Shown: positions 16,365-24,417 of the stretch, in pieces
Numbering within the stretch: position 1 is the stretch's first letter
Layout of the letters: each line of letters opens with the position of its first letter
Source of the DNA: Albidovulum sp.
Lineage (GTDB): Bacteria > Pseudomonadota > Alphaproteobacteria > Rhodobacterales > Rhodobacteraceae
Reading direction: 5' to 3'
NCBI RefSeq assembly: GCF_008933605.1
Contig: NZ_WBUS01000018.1
Span: 1 to 36,174 of the forward strand
Length of the DNA: 36,174 bases
Position numbers and translations under genes: made by a program
The notes under the pieces: model-generated
What the model was told of the DNA's origin: nothing
Databases searched by the model: none
Seen by the model: the letters and a program-made list of their open reading frames with translations, nothing else

Positions 16365-17390
16365 TCACTCCGCGGCACGATTGAGTTTCGGCTTTTCCCC
16401 GGATTTCGCTCCGAAGCTCGTTTCGAAGCTCGTTTCGAAGAAGCGCAGCCAGTTGCCGCCCATCACGGCAGAGACATCGGCTCGGCTCATGCCGGTCGCA
16501 CGCAGGCCCTTGGCGATGCGACCGAAGTCACGGTTGTCGGCGAACCATTCAGGCATCGCCGGGAAGCCCGGGGCCGAGGCACTTCCCTCACCGTAGTCCT
16601 TCAGCTTGGTCCACCGGCCCACGCGCATCCATTCCACGATGCTGTCTGGCTGGTCCTGGCAAAGGTCCGTGCCGATCCCGACACGCTCGATCCCGATCAG
16701 ATCGGCGGTGCGCGCGATCATCTCGCAGAAGTCATCCAGGCTGCAGGCGCTGCCGCCCTTCAGGTGATGCGGATAGACCGAGAACCCGAGCATCCCGCCA
16801 CTCTTTCCCAAAGCACGCAGGACCGTTTCCGACTTGTTGCGTCGTGCAGGGTGCCAGGCATGCGGATTGGCATGGGTGATCGCGATGGGGCGGGTTGAGT
16901 GTTCGATTGCTTGGAGCGTCGAACGTTCACCCGAATGGCTCATGTCGACGACGAGCCCGACGCGGTTCATCTCGGCTACCACCTCGCGGCCCATGCGGGT
17001 CAGGCCTGTGTCTTCATCCTCGTAGCAGCCCGAGGCGAGCAGCGACTGGTTGTTGTAGGTCAGTTGCATGAAGCGCAGGCCAAGGCTGTGCAGCACTTCA
17101 ATCAGGCCGATATCGTCCTCCATGCAGGAGGGGTTCTGCGATCCGAAGAAGATCGCCGTGCGTCGGGTCTCGCGGGCAAGTGCAACGTCGGCGGCGGTTC
17201 TGCCCTGAAAGATCAGCTCGGGAAACCGTTCAAACCAGCGGTTCCAGCGTTCGATGTTCAGCACCGTCTCGCGGAAGGTCTCGTGATAGGTGATCGTGAC
17301 ATGGACCGCGTCGACGCCGCCGTCGCGCATCTGGCGAAACACCTTTTCCGACCAGTTGGCATATTGCAGTCCATCGATAAGCGGGCTCAT
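16365..17390 (-). CDS. M19 (renal dipeptidase)-like protein with an incomplete zinc site
   Basis: A 341-residue TIM-barrel protein of the amidohydrolase superfamily, membrane-dipeptidase (M19) branch. Typical M19 enzymes bind two zinc ions using H-x-D in strand 1 (DGHND), a bridging Glu (GIEGG), two His, and an Asp. Here strand 1 reads D6-G-L-Q-Y-A-N, so H and D are lost, and the bridging position is in G83-S-Q-N, so Glu is apparently Gln. The later His residues (VVDMSH152, ITH173ANP) and GIGTD242 remain. The sequence resembles, from memory, the M19-like protein encoded with dgcAB dimethylglycine genes of Pseudomonas aeruginosa (PA5396). A role in betaine-derived metabolism rather than peptide cleavage is inferred. 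The start overlaps the aldehyde dehydrogenase stop (ATGA). Confidence 0.8.
   Translation of the reverse strand: MSPLIDGLQYANWSEKVFRQMRDGGVDAVHVTITYHETFRETVLNIERWNRWFERFPELIFQGRTAADVALARETRRTAIFFGSQNPSCMEDDIGLIEVLHSLGLRFMQLTYNNQSLLASGCYEDEDTGLTRMGREVVAEMNRVGLVVDMSHSGERSTLQAIEHSTRPIAITHANPHAWHPARRNKSETVLRALGKSGGMLGFSVYPHHLKGGSACSLDDFCEMIARTADLIGIERVGIGTDLCQDQPDSIVEWMRVGRWTKLKDYGEGSASAPGFPAMPEWFADNRDFGRIAKGLRATGMSRADVSAVMGGNWLRFFETSFETSFGAKSGEKPKLNRAAE
16412..16435. repeat. 12-bp exact tandem duplication inside the M19-like gene
   Basis: CGAAGCTCGTTT occurs twice without a spacer (16412-16423 and 16424-16435). It gives an E-T-S-F repeat near the C-terminus of the M19-like protein. The frame is kept. 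It looks like recent replication slippage. Confidence 0.8.
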
Positions 17391-18838
17391 TCCGGCGCCC
17401 CCGCCGCGACATAGGCGGTCTTCACGGTGGTGTAGAACTCCGCCGCGTAGCGCCCCTGTTCGCGCGGCCCGTAGGAGGACGCCCCGCGCCCGCCGAAGGG
17501 CACGTGATAGTCGGTCCCTGCGGTCGGCAGGTTGACCATCACGCAGCCGGCGCGAACGTTGGCGCGAAAATGACTGGCGCGGGCGAGCGAGCGGGTCATG
17601 ATTCCTGCGGTCAGGCCGAAGTCGCTGTCATTGGCGATGGCCAGAGCCTCCTCATAGTCGCCAGCCTTCATGACGCAGGTGATCGGCGCGAACATCTCTT
17701 CCCGGTTGATGCGCATGTCGTTTCGGGTGCCGGCGAAGACGGCGGGTGCCATGAATAGACCCTCGGTCCTGCGGTTCAGCCGATCGCCGCCGCAGAGAAG
17801 TTCCGCCCCTTCGGACTTTCCGATCCCGATGTAGTCGAGGTTCAGCCGCAGTTGCCCTTCCGAGGCGACGGGGCCAATCTGGGTGCCCTCGTCCAGGGCA
17901 TGCCCGACTTTCAGGGACTGCGCCGCGGCAGCGAGTTTTTCGACAAAACCATCGTGGACGGCCTCGTGCACGATGATCCGCGAGGCGGCAGTGCATTTCT
18001 GGCCGGTCCCGCCAAAGGCCGCGTTTGCGGCGTGGGCCACGGCGAGGTCGAGGTCGGCGTCGTCCATGACCAGCATCGGGTTCTTCGAACCCATTTCCAT
18101 CTGGATCTTCGTCATGTTCGCAATCGCACTGGCGGCGATTCCGCGGCCGACCGAAACCGACCCGGTGAAGCTGATCGCATCCACGTCGCGGCTTTCCACC
18201 AGCCGTTGACCGACGTCACGGCCGGCACCCGCAACGAGGTTGAACAGCCCCGCGGGAATGTCCTGCCTGACGACGATTTCCGTCAGCGCGCAGGCCGAAG
18301 CGGGCGTGATATTCGCAGGTTTCCAGACCACGGCATTGCCAAAGGCAAGCGCCGGCGCGATTTTCCAGGCCGGTGTGGCGACCGGGAAGTTCCAGGGGCT
18401 GATGATCGCCACCACACCCACCGGCTCGCGGCGCACGTCGATCTCGATTCCCGGGCGAACGCTCTCGGCCAGATCCCCATGGAGCCGAAGCGCTTCGGCC
18501 GCATAGTAGGTGAAGAACTGCCCGGCGCGGTAGACCTCGCCGCGACCCTCTGCAAGCGGCTTTCCCTCCTCGCGCGACACCATCCGGCCGATCTCCTCGG
18601 CCCGCGCCATCAGTTCGGTTCCGATCGCCATGAGCACGTCGTGACGCTTCTGCACGCCTGCGCGCCACCACAGCGGCTGCGCCTTGCGCGCCGCAGCCAG
18701 GGCCTCATCGAGCAGCGCGGCATCGGCCTGCCCGTATTCGCCTATCAGGTCGGTCAGGTCAGAGGGATTGCGGTTCTCGATGCGGGCGGCGCCTTGCTCC
18801 CACCGCCCAGCGATATGAACTCCTGTCGCGTGAATCAT
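17387..18838 (-). CDS. NAD(P)-dependent aldehyde dehydrogenase
   Basis: A 483-residue member of the aldehyde dehydrogenase superfamily. The oxyanion asparagine is in ISPWN150FP, the general base in MTKIQME248MGSKNP and the catalytic nucleophile in GTGQKC282TAASR. The C-terminal sequence P-T-A-G-x-D-Y-H-V-P-F-G-G-R is typical of the alpha-ketoglutaric-semialdehyde dehydrogenase-like group. The true substrate is unknown; it should oxidise an aldehyde formed in this operon's pathway. The ATG at 18838 has GGGAGG six bases upstream; twelve further codons of the open frame before it are not needed. It is the first gene of the six-gene operon and overlaps the M19-like gene by four bases. It diverges from a LysR gene. 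Confidence 0.88.
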   Translation of the reverse strand: MIHATGVHIAGRWEQGAARIENRNPSDLTDLIGEYGQADAALLDEALAAARKAQPLWWRAGVQKRHDVLMAIGTELMARAEEIGRMVSREEGKPLAEGRGEVYRAGQFFTYYAAEALRLHGDLAESVRPGIEIDVRREPVGVVAIISPWNFPVATPAWKIAPALAFGNAVVWKPANITPASACALTEIVVRQDIPAGLFNLVAGAGRDVGQRLVESRDVDAISFTGSVSVGRGIAASAIANMTKIQMEMGSKNPMLVMDDADLDLAVAHAANAAFGGTGQKCTAASRIIVHEAVHDGFVEKLAAAAQSLKVGHALDEGTQIGPVASEGQLRLNLDYIGIGKSEGAELLCGGDRLNRRTEGLFMAPAVFAGTRNDMRINREEMFAPITCVMKAGDYEEALAIANDSDFGLTAGIMTRSLARASHFRANVRAGCVMVNLPTAGTDYHVPFGGRGASSYGPREQGRYAAEFYTTVKTAYVAAGAPE

Positions 18839-18927
18839 CCTCGCCTCCCGTTGACGGGCGGACACTAGACGCAATCCGAAATTTAAGGCAATCTTGAAGT
18901 ATTGAACATTATTTCAGGAACTCTGAA
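18839..18927. promoter_or_regulatory. Divergent aldehyde dehydrogenase/LysR promoter region
   Basis: This 89-base AT-richer gap should hold both promoters and the LysR operator. It contains several TTGAA/TTCAG half-sites: TTGAA at about 18894 and 18902, and a dyad TTCAG-N5-CTGAA (18913-18927) that ends just before the LysR GTG start. None is a perfect T-N11-A dyad, so the operator is only a candidate. Confidence 0.45.
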
Positions 18928-19812
18928 GTGGCAATCAAGTTGGAAATGCTGCGGGTCTTCCGCACCGTCGCGGAGAAAGGCGCGCTGTCACAGGCAGCCT
19001 CCGTCTTGGGCCGCACGCCCTCGGCGGTGTCGATGATGCTTTCTCAACTCGAGGAAAACCTCGGCGCGCCGCTCTTTGAAGGGGATCGCAAGAACCAGCT
19101 CACCCGTCTCGGCGAACTGGTATTGGCCGAGGCGATCCGCGCGACGGATGTCTTCGAGTCGAGCGCCGATGCAATCCGTCGCCTGACCACCTCAATCGCG
19201 GGAACCGTGCGCATTGCCGCGGTGCCTTCGGTCACCGCCACGCTGCTGCCACGCGCGCTGGCCGCCTTTCGCCTGACCCATCCCGATGTGCGCCTTGAAA
19301 TCAGCGACCTCGACAGCGCTTCGGTGCGCCGCAGAGTGCGGCTAGATGAAGCGGATATCGGCATCATGACCCGTCGGGTGGACGACGCGGCGGAGGGAGT
19401 GTCGATCATGCGCGACCGCCTGGGGATCGCCTTCAACCACGACGGTGCGGTCGCGAGGGCTGTGGCGAACGGGGCGCCGGCGGACTGGAAGCTCTTGCGC
19501 CTCGAGCCGCTGATCGCCAACCCGCTCTGTGATCTGGTGCCCCATCCAGTCGTCGCCGAACTGATGAAATCGTGCAATCTCGAGGCCCGGAACACCACAG
19601 CGCTGATCGCCTTTGTCCGTGAAGGGCTCGGAGCCACCATTCTGCCTGACAGCTTGCTGCTTGACCGGGAGGGCATCGGCTATGTCGGCCCAGCCACGCC
19701 AGAGGCCCGCCGCGAATTGCGCATGATCTCCAATCCCGAGCGGCGCCTCAACCCGGCAGCGGAAGAGCTATGGAAGATGCTTGCGACTTTTCGGGATTCG
19801 AACCCGCTCTAG
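18928..19812 (+). CDS. LysR-type regulator of the six-gene operon
   Basis: A 294-residue LysR-family transcription factor. The N-terminal winged HTH (residues 1-60) includes LRVFRTVAEKGALSQAASVL, then GRTPSAVSMMLSQLEENLGA and FEGDRKNQLT. It is followed by a linker helix and an effector domain beginning GTVRIAAVPSVTATLLP at about residue 91. Such regulators usually bind the intergenic region they share with a divergent target operon and respond to a pathway metabolite. Here the target should be the aldehyde dehydrogenase operon. Translation starts at GTG 18928. The HTH and effector domain are complete. The co-inducer cannot be named. Confidence 0.88.
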   Translation: MAIKLEMLRVFRTVAEKGALSQAASVLGRTPSAVSMMLSQLEENLGAPLFEGDRKNQLTRLGELVLAEAIRATDVFESSADAIRRLTTSIAGTVRIAAVPSVTATLLPRALAAFRLTHPDVRLEISDLDSASVRRRVRLDEADIGIMTRRVDDAAEGVSIMRDRLGIAFNHDGAVARAVANGAPADWKLLRLEPLIANPLCDLVPHPVVAELMKSCNLEARNTTALIAFVREGLGATILPDSLLLDREGIGYVGPATPEARRELRMISNPERRLNPAAEELWKMLATFRDSNPL

Positions 19813-20251
19813 GACCCAACACAATCCGCGGCCAAGCCTGTATCCCGCGTCGGCTTGGAACCTCGTTCGCTGGGTTGGATGGCACCGGAGGAATGGCTCT
19901 GTCCTTCGGGGCAGATGGACGGCGTGTCGCAAGGGAGCGCACGAACACTGCACTTGCAGAGACCTTGCACAGTGCTCGGTATCGAAGTCCTAGGAGACTT
20001 CGCCGAGTGGCATGGGGACGCCTTCCGGCGCCACCAAGAGGAACCGTTCGGGGCTCCTCTCGTCGTGGAGAACAGGCGGTCGCTCGCCGGAAACAGGTCA
20101 TCGTGATCCGGGGCGAACCGAAGCGGATGTCAAGGTCAAGCGGCGGCACGCGGTGCAGCGCGTTGGCACTTCCCGTCTCTCATGGTCCTTGTCCACAGGA
20201 AATGGACGTCATGTGTGCGTCAGACGGCGCGCTGGTTCGGCGGCGCCATGA
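19813..20251. other. Gene-free region between two LysR loci
   Basis: 439 bases without a recognisable gene. All reading frames crossing it give low-complexity Arg/Ser-rich or unfamiliar peptides. A 6-bp dyad GAAGTC-N6-GACTTC occurs at 19984-20001. No transposase remnant, tRNA fragment or terminal repeat was seen. It separates the (+) LysR gene from the (-) ABC ATPase gene whose end is at 20252, so both transcripts should terminate here. Confidence 0.5.
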
Positions 20252-21415
20252 TCAGGCATCCCTCTCGGGCGCCGGGTGGCGCCCGCCGTCCCGTTGCAGC
20301 GCCCTCAGGACCGACTGCCAGGCCAGAAGGCCGGAAGGGCGCCCATCGGCCATGACCACGAGAGGGCGGTCGCGGCGGGCCAGCGCGCCGAAGGCCTCCT
20401 CGACATTGGCCGAAGCCTCGATCGTCACCGCATCCTCGAGTTGCGCCTCGCCGTTCCGCACACCGCCGCCGGCCCGCATCAGCCCGTGCCCGCCGCTGCC
20501 GTCGGAGATGATCACCCAGCCCGAGGCGCCGGAGGCCGCCTGCGGGCTGGGGAAGACCGGCCCGGGTTCGGCCAGCGCGCCACAGGTGACGGTCCGCGCC
20601 CGGTTCACGTCGCGCACGAAACGCGCGACATAGTCGTCGGCCGGCGCCATCAGGATGCCGGCGCCGGTCCCGACCTGGCGCAGCCTGCCGTCCTTGAGGA
20701 TCGCGATGTGATTGCCGAGCAGCAGCGCCTCGTCGAGGTCGTGGGTAATGAAGACGATAGTCTTGTGCAGCCGCGACTGGATGTCGCGCAGCTGCATCTG
20801 CATGTCGTGACGGATCAGCGGGTCGAGCGCGCTGAATGCCTCGTCCATCAGCAGGATCTCGGCATCCGTCGCAAGCGCGCGTGCCAGCCCCACCCGCTGC
20901 TGCATGCCGCCGGAAAGCTGGCCGGGATAGCGGCCCTCGAAGCCGGCGAGCCCGACCAGCTCGATCTGCCGCATTCCGCGGTCGCGCGCCTCCTGCCGGG
21001 GAGCGCCGTCGATAATCAGCCCGTAGATGACGTTCTCCAGCACCGTCTTGTGCGGCAGAAGGGCAAATCGTTGGAACACCATCGAAGCCTTGTGGCGGCG
21101 AAAGGCGCGCAGGGCCGCCGGACCCAGCCCCAGCACATTCTCGCCGTCGACCAGGATGCGGCCGGCGGTCGGCTCGATCAGCCGGTTGAAATGCCGGATC
21201 AGCGTCGACTTGCCCGATCCCGACAGGCCCATGATCACGAAGGTCTCGCCCTCGCGGATATCGAGATTGATCTCGTGCAGCCCCAGCACATGGCCGGTCG
21301 CCTCGAGCAGCTCAGTCTTGCCCATCCCGTCCCAGACCCGCGCCAGCGCGGCTGCCGGATCGGCACCGAAAATCTTCGAGACGTTCTCGACCCGGATCTT
21401 GACGCCACCTGCCAC
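20252..21415 (-). CDS. Quaternary-amine ABC transporter ATPase (ProV/OpuAA-like)
   Basis: A 387-residue ATP-binding subunit of the glycine betaine/proline (QAT) ABC family. The Walker A is G-L-S-G-S-G-K-S-T at about residues 64-72, the signature is LSGGMQQRVGLARAL, the Walker B is ILLMDEAFSALDPL, and the switch is FITHDLDEAL. The N-terminal VKIRVENVSKIFG plus an insert before Walker A is typical of ProV. The last roughly 110 residues form a CBS-like regulatory part; its ionic-strength sensing in OpuA is known, but here it is short and divergent. It is last in the operon, 3 bases after the permease gene. It powers import of a betaine-like compound. Confidence 0.88.
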   Translation of the reverse strand: MAGGVKIRVENVSKIFGADPAAALARVWDGMGKTELLEATGHVLGLHEINLDIREGETFVIMGLSGSGKSTLIRHFNRLIEPTAGRILVDGENVLGLGPAALRAFRRHKASMVFQRFALLPHKTVLENVIYGLIIDGAPRQEARDRGMRQIELVGLAGFEGRYPGQLSGGMQQRVGLARALATDAEILLMDEAFSALDPLIRHDMQMQLRDIQSRLHKTIVFITHDLDEALLLGNHIAILKDGRLRQVGTGAGILMAPADDYVARFVRDVNRARTVTCGALAEPGPVFPSPQAASGASGWVIISDGSGGHGLMRAGGGVRNGEAQLEDAVTIEASANVEEAFGALARRDRPLVVMADGRPSGLLAWQSVLRALQRDGGRHPAPERDA

Positions 21416-21418
21416 GGC

Positions 21419-22291
21419 TCAGCTCTCCAACTTCAGGGACTTCTGCATCCGACGCCCGTAGGACTGGGCGATGCGGTCGAAGATGATGGCGAGGAAGACG
21501 ATGCCAAGCCCGGCCAATAGTCCGCGGCTGACCTCGAGTCGCTGGATGCCCTGGAGGACCTGGTAGCCAAGGCCGCCGGCGCCGATCATCGAGGCGATCA
21601 CCACCATCGACAGCGCCATCATCGTTGTCTGGTTGACCCCCGCCATGATCGCCGGCAGCGCAAGTGGCACCTGCACCGTCCAGAGCTGCTGGCCGGGCGA
21701 GGCGCCGAAGGCGCGGCTCGCCTCGACGATCTCGGGATCGACCTGGCGGATGCCGAGATCCGTCAGGCGGATAACCGGCGGGATGGCGAAGACGATGGTG
21801 GCGAGAAGCGCCGGGATCTTGCCCGGGCCGAAGAGCATGACGAATGGGATCAGGTAGACGAAGATCGGCATGGTCTGCATGATGTCGAGGACCGGCAGCG
21901 CCGCCACCCGCAAGCGGTCGACGCGCGACATCAGGACGCCGATAGGGATACCGGCGAGGATCGACAGCGCCGTTGCCATCAGCATCAGCGCGATCGTCGC
22001 CATCGCCGCATCCCAGACGCCGATCAGCCCCAGCGCCAGGGTCAGCGCCAGAACCACCGCCACCGTGCGCCAGTTCCGCGCCGCGTGCCAGGCCAGTGCC
22101 GCCAGCGCCAGCGCCACCAGCCACCAAGGCAGCGCCTGGAGCCCCTTCTCCATCAGGCCCAGAAGCCGCAACACCGGCATGAACAGCGCCTCGAGCGTTT
22201 CGCCCCAGGTGGCTACCAGCCCGTTGAAAGCCGCATCGAGTCCGCGGGAGAAGCCGCGCGTGTCCCAGAGTTCGGGGAAGCCTGATGCCAT
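21419..22291 (-). CDS. Quaternary-amine ABC transporter permease (ProW-like)
   Basis: A 290-residue inner-membrane protein with about six to seven hydrophobic segments and the MetI-like permease domain. The EAA-type coupling loop is EIVEASRAFGASPGQQLWTVQVPLALP, about residues 186-212. The PVLDIMQTMPIFVYLIP segment before it is characteristic of the glycine betaine/proline permeases ProW and OpuAB. Unlike Gram-positive OpuAC-fused permeases there is no attached binding domain; the periplasmic receptor is encoded just upstream. Substrate is unproved. Confidence 0.87.
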   Translation of the reverse strand: MASGFPELWDTRGFSRGLDAAFNGLVATWGETLEALFMPVLRLLGLMEKGLQALPWWLVALALAALAWHAARNWRTVAVVLALTLALGLIGVWDAAMATIALMLMATALSILAGIPIGVLMSRVDRLRVAALPVLDIMQTMPIFVYLIPFVMLFGPGKIPALLATIVFAIPPVIRLTDLGIRQVDPEIVEASRAFGASPGQQLWTVQVPLALPAIMAGVNQTTMMALSMVVIASMIGAGGLGYQVLQGIQRLEVSRGLLAGLGIVFLAIIFDRIAQSYGRRMQKSLKLES

Positions 22292-22351
22292 TGCTGCTGT
22301 CCTTCGGTTTGCCGGGGCGTTCGGGTCGATGCCGTGCCGGATTTCGGGCGC

Positions 22352-22383
22352 GGCCGCCGCGCGGGGCGCGTGCGCTGGCGGCC
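22352..22383 (-). promoter_or_regulatory. Possible stem-loop between binding-protein and permease genes
   Basis: A 7-bp dyad GGCCGCC/GGCGGCC (22352-22358 with 22377-22383) encloses a GC-rich loop in the 103-base gap after the binding-protein gene. As after tauK, such a structure could favour receptor mRNA over permease mRNA. GC-rich sequence makes chance dyads common, so support is weak. Confidence 0.25.
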
Positions 22384-22394
22384 TCCCGGGGGCG

Positions 22395-23399
22395 TCAGAG
22401 ACTCGCCTTCACCTTCTCGGCGACGTCGGCCGGCACCCAGTTGGTCCAGATCGCCTCGTAGTCCTTGAGGAAATGGGTCGCCACCTCCTCGGGCGTGGCG
22501 CCGTTGTCATCGCCCCAAGCCAGCACCTCGCTGATCTCGGCATTCGGGACCTGCATCTTGGCGAGGAAGTCCGCCACGTCGGGCGCGCGCTCCTTCAGCG
22601 ACGAGACCACGGCGACCGCCACCTCGCCCACGGCCCAGCCGGTGACCTGGGGATCGGCGCAGTTGACGTCGGTCATGCAGGTGAAGGCCTCCTTGTCGAA
22701 GGTCGGCGTCTTCAGCAGCACCAGATGATACTTGCCGATCACGTCCGACGGGCCCCAGTAGTAGCCAACGAAGGCCTCTTTCTGGGCCACCTGCCGCGCG
22801 ATCGACGCCTTGAGGTTTTCGCCTGAGCCGGGCGAAAACAGCTCGAACGTGTCCGCCAGCCCCAGCGCCTTGTAGTAGTTGGTGATGATCACCTCGCTGC
22901 CCCAGCCGGGAGGGCCGTTGTAGAGCCGGCCCTTGCCGGGGGCGGAGGCATCCTCGAACACCCTCCAGTTGGCCTTCAGGTCCTCGATGCTCTGGATTTC
23001 AGGATGTTCGGCGATGATGTAGTCCGGAACCCAAAGCCCTTCCTCGCCGCCCGACGCGAAGATGTCGCCGGCCTTGTAGACGTTCCCCTTCTCCTGCATC
23101 TGGTCCCAGATGCTCTGCGCGGTGGAGACCCAGAGCTCGGGCGCCACCATCGGCTCGGACCGGGTCAGCATCGAGGTCGCGGTCGGCACCGTGTCGCCGG
23201 GCACCAGCTCCGCCTCGCAGCCGTAGCCCGCCGAGAGGATCTTCTGCGCGACATGCGCCAGCGAGCCGGCCGAAAGCCAGGTCATCTCGGCGATGGTCAC
23301 CCGATCGGCCGTCCCGCAATCCGCTGCAGCAGCGCCGGTGGCCGCCATCTGACCCGCCGCGAGCGAGGTCGCTGCAGCGAGCACAAGCTTGTAGTTCAT
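22395..23399 (-). CDS. Quaternary-amine ABC transporter periplasmic binding protein (ProX/OpuAC-like)
   Basis: A 334-residue binding protein with a Sec signal peptide (MNYKLVLAAATSLAAG, cleavage probably after the GAAAA-type stretch near residue 26). The OpuAC domain begins VTIAEMTWLSAGSLAHV. It continues with APELWVSTAQSIW and FVGYYWGPSDVI, the latter corresponding to the region that carries cation-pi aromatic residues in betaine receptors. Two Cys (in CGTADR and GCEAELV) and a second pair (FTCMTDVNCADP) may form disulfides in the periplasm. Ligand preference cannot be read from sequence. It is encoded after the EthD-like gene and before the permease and ATPase genes. Confidence 0.85.
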   Translation of the reverse strand: MNYKLVLAAATSLAAGQMAATGAAAADCGTADRVTIAEMTWLSAGSLAHVAQKILSAGYGCEAELVPGDTVPTATSMLTRSEPMVAPELWVSTAQSIWDQMQEKGNVYKAGDIFASGGEEGLWVPDYIIAEHPEIQSIEDLKANWRVFEDASAPGKGRLYNGPPGWGSEVIITNYYKALGLADTFELFSPGSGENLKASIARQVAQKEAFVGYYWGPSDVIGKYHLVLLKTPTFDKEAFTCMTDVNCADPQVTGWAVGEVAVAVVSSLKERAPDVADFLAKMQVPNAEISEVLAWGDDNGATPEEVATHFLKDYEAIWTNWVPADVAEKVKASL

Positions 23400-23471
23400 T
23401 CCATCCTCCTGTTGCTTCCTGTGGTTCTTGGTTGCCGTCTTGCGCGGCCTGATTTCCGTCCCGCCCGGACC

Positions 23472-23807
23472 TCAGCCCGGCACCGGGATGTCGTCGGTCT
23501 CGTGCAGGACATGACGCACCGTGCCGCGGAAGAGGGGCAGGAAGTTGCCTACGTCCTCGCGCGCCTGTCGCCGGATGTCCGAGGCCATCGCGCGATCGAA
23601 GTCCGCACGGCTGGCAAACCCCAGTTCGAAGGCCAGGTAGTGGTCTGGCCCGGCGCCGTTCCACGGGGTCCCGCGGTGGTAGCGTAGCGAATGCAGGCCG
23701 GGATAGCGGGCGACCAGCGGCAGGTGGATGTTCCGCACATGATCGTCGAAGCGCTGGCGGTCGCCCTCGGGCACGTCACCCTCGTAATAGGCGCAGAGTG
23801 TGAGCAT
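23472..23807 (-). CDS. EthD-like small protein (dimeric alpha/beta barrel)
   Basis: A 111-residue protein of the EthD type, with the ferredoxin-like dimeric alpha/beta-barrel fold. It starts MLTLCAYYEGDV, continues with F-D-D-H-V-R-N-I-H-L-P-L, the common position of the His-containing helix, and ends FRGTVRHVLHE. Members support ring-opening or monooxygenase-linked degradation, or act as lyases and isomerases of small metabolites; most are uncharacterised. It has an AGGGAGG site, lies 16 bases after the second ridA-type gene and is followed by the binding-protein gene after 72 bases. Its place in a transporter operon suggests it works on the imported compound, which is inference. Confidence 0.65.
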   Translation of the reverse strand: MLTLCAYYEGDVPEGDRQRFDDHVRNIHLPLVARYPGLHSLRYHRGTPWNGAGPDHYLAFELGFASRADFDRAMASDIRRQAREDVGNFLPLFRGTVRHVLHETDDIPVPG

Positions 23808-23823
23808 GGGGGTTCCCTCCCTG

Positions 23824-24291
23824 TCAGGAAATTTCGAAGGTGCCGTCGAGTTCGACGGGCACGTTCAGCGGCAGCGAGTTGACGCCGACGCCAACGCGGG
23901 TATGGCGACCGTCCTCGCCGAAGATCTCGGCCATCAGGTCCGAGGCGGCGTTCATTACCCGCGGATGGTCGCGGAAGTCCGGCGTGCAGTTGAAGAAGGC
24001 GTTGAGCCGCACAACTTTTCGCACCCGGTCGAGGTCGCCGCCGCAGGCGGCGCGCACCTGCGCCAGCACGTTGAGCGCGCAGAGCCGGGTCGCGGCCTCC
24101 GCCTCCTCGACCGACACATCCTCGCCGATCCGCCCCACATGGCGGAGCTTGCCGTCGAGGAACGTGACCTGCCCGGCGATCACCACCTGGTTGCCGCTGA
24201 TCACATAGGGCTGGTAGCTGGCCACGGGGACCGGCGGTTCGGGCAGGACGATCCCCAGCTGCTCAAGGCGTGCATCGATCCGTCCAGCCAT
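23824..24291 (-). CDS. RidA-family protein (YER057c/UK114-like group 1)
   Basis: A 155-residue Rid-family protein of the longer type in which a helix of about 25 residues (RIDARLEQLGIVLPEPP) precedes the domain. The core includes VVIAGQVTFLDGK, then R-L-C-A-L-N-V-L-A-Q-V near residue 75, and the C-terminal GRHTRVGVGVNSLPLNVPVE, in which the arginine corresponds to the RidA active-site Arg. It is the first gene of the (-) operon with the EthD-like and ABC genes. A perfect LysR-type dyad lies 104 bases upstream of its start, overlapping the end of the regulator gene. It is a different Rid subgroup from the one at 11966-12322. Confidence 0.85.
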   Translation of the reverse strand: MAGRIDARLEQLGIVLPEPPVPVASYQPYVISGNQVVIAGQVTFLDGKLRHVGRIGEDVSVEEAEAATRLCALNVLAQVRAACGGDLDRVRKVVRLNAFFNCTPDFRDHPRVMNAASDLMAEIFGEDGRHTRVGVGVNSLPLNVPVELDGTFEIS

Positions 24292-24357
24292 CGTCCTCTC
24301 CTTGCCTCGGGCGCCGGGTCCTGGCCGGCGGCTCTGCGTGAGACGGGATGTTAGGGC

Positions 24358-24417
24358 TGGATTGATTATTCCAACAAATTCAAAGAAAGGATGGATTGAT
24401 TAAAAGAAATCATCAAT
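24358..24417. promoter_or_regulatory. LysR-type operator upstream of the ridA-ethD-proXWV operon
   Basis: An AT-rich island in GC-rich surroundings. A perfect dyad ATTGAT-N11-ATCAAT lies at 24395-24417 and touches the stop of the LysR gene. TGGATTGATTA is repeated exactly at 24358-24368 and 24392-24402, 34 bp apart, with the first copy giving a degenerate second site. The same dyad with identical spacing occurs at 25352-25374. The promoter of the (-) operon is probably here. Confidence 0.7.

Noticed and set aside
14878-16596. 572-codon open frame on the plus strand across the BCCT gene
   Set aside because: Composition is almost all Arg, Glu, Asp, His and Gln, the mirror of a membrane-protein gene. 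No family resemblance.
19748-20251. Possible genes in the gap between the first LysR gene and the ABC ATPase gene
   Set aside because: Short frames on both strands give unfamiliar peptides without ribosome-binding sites, and no transposase remnant could be matched.
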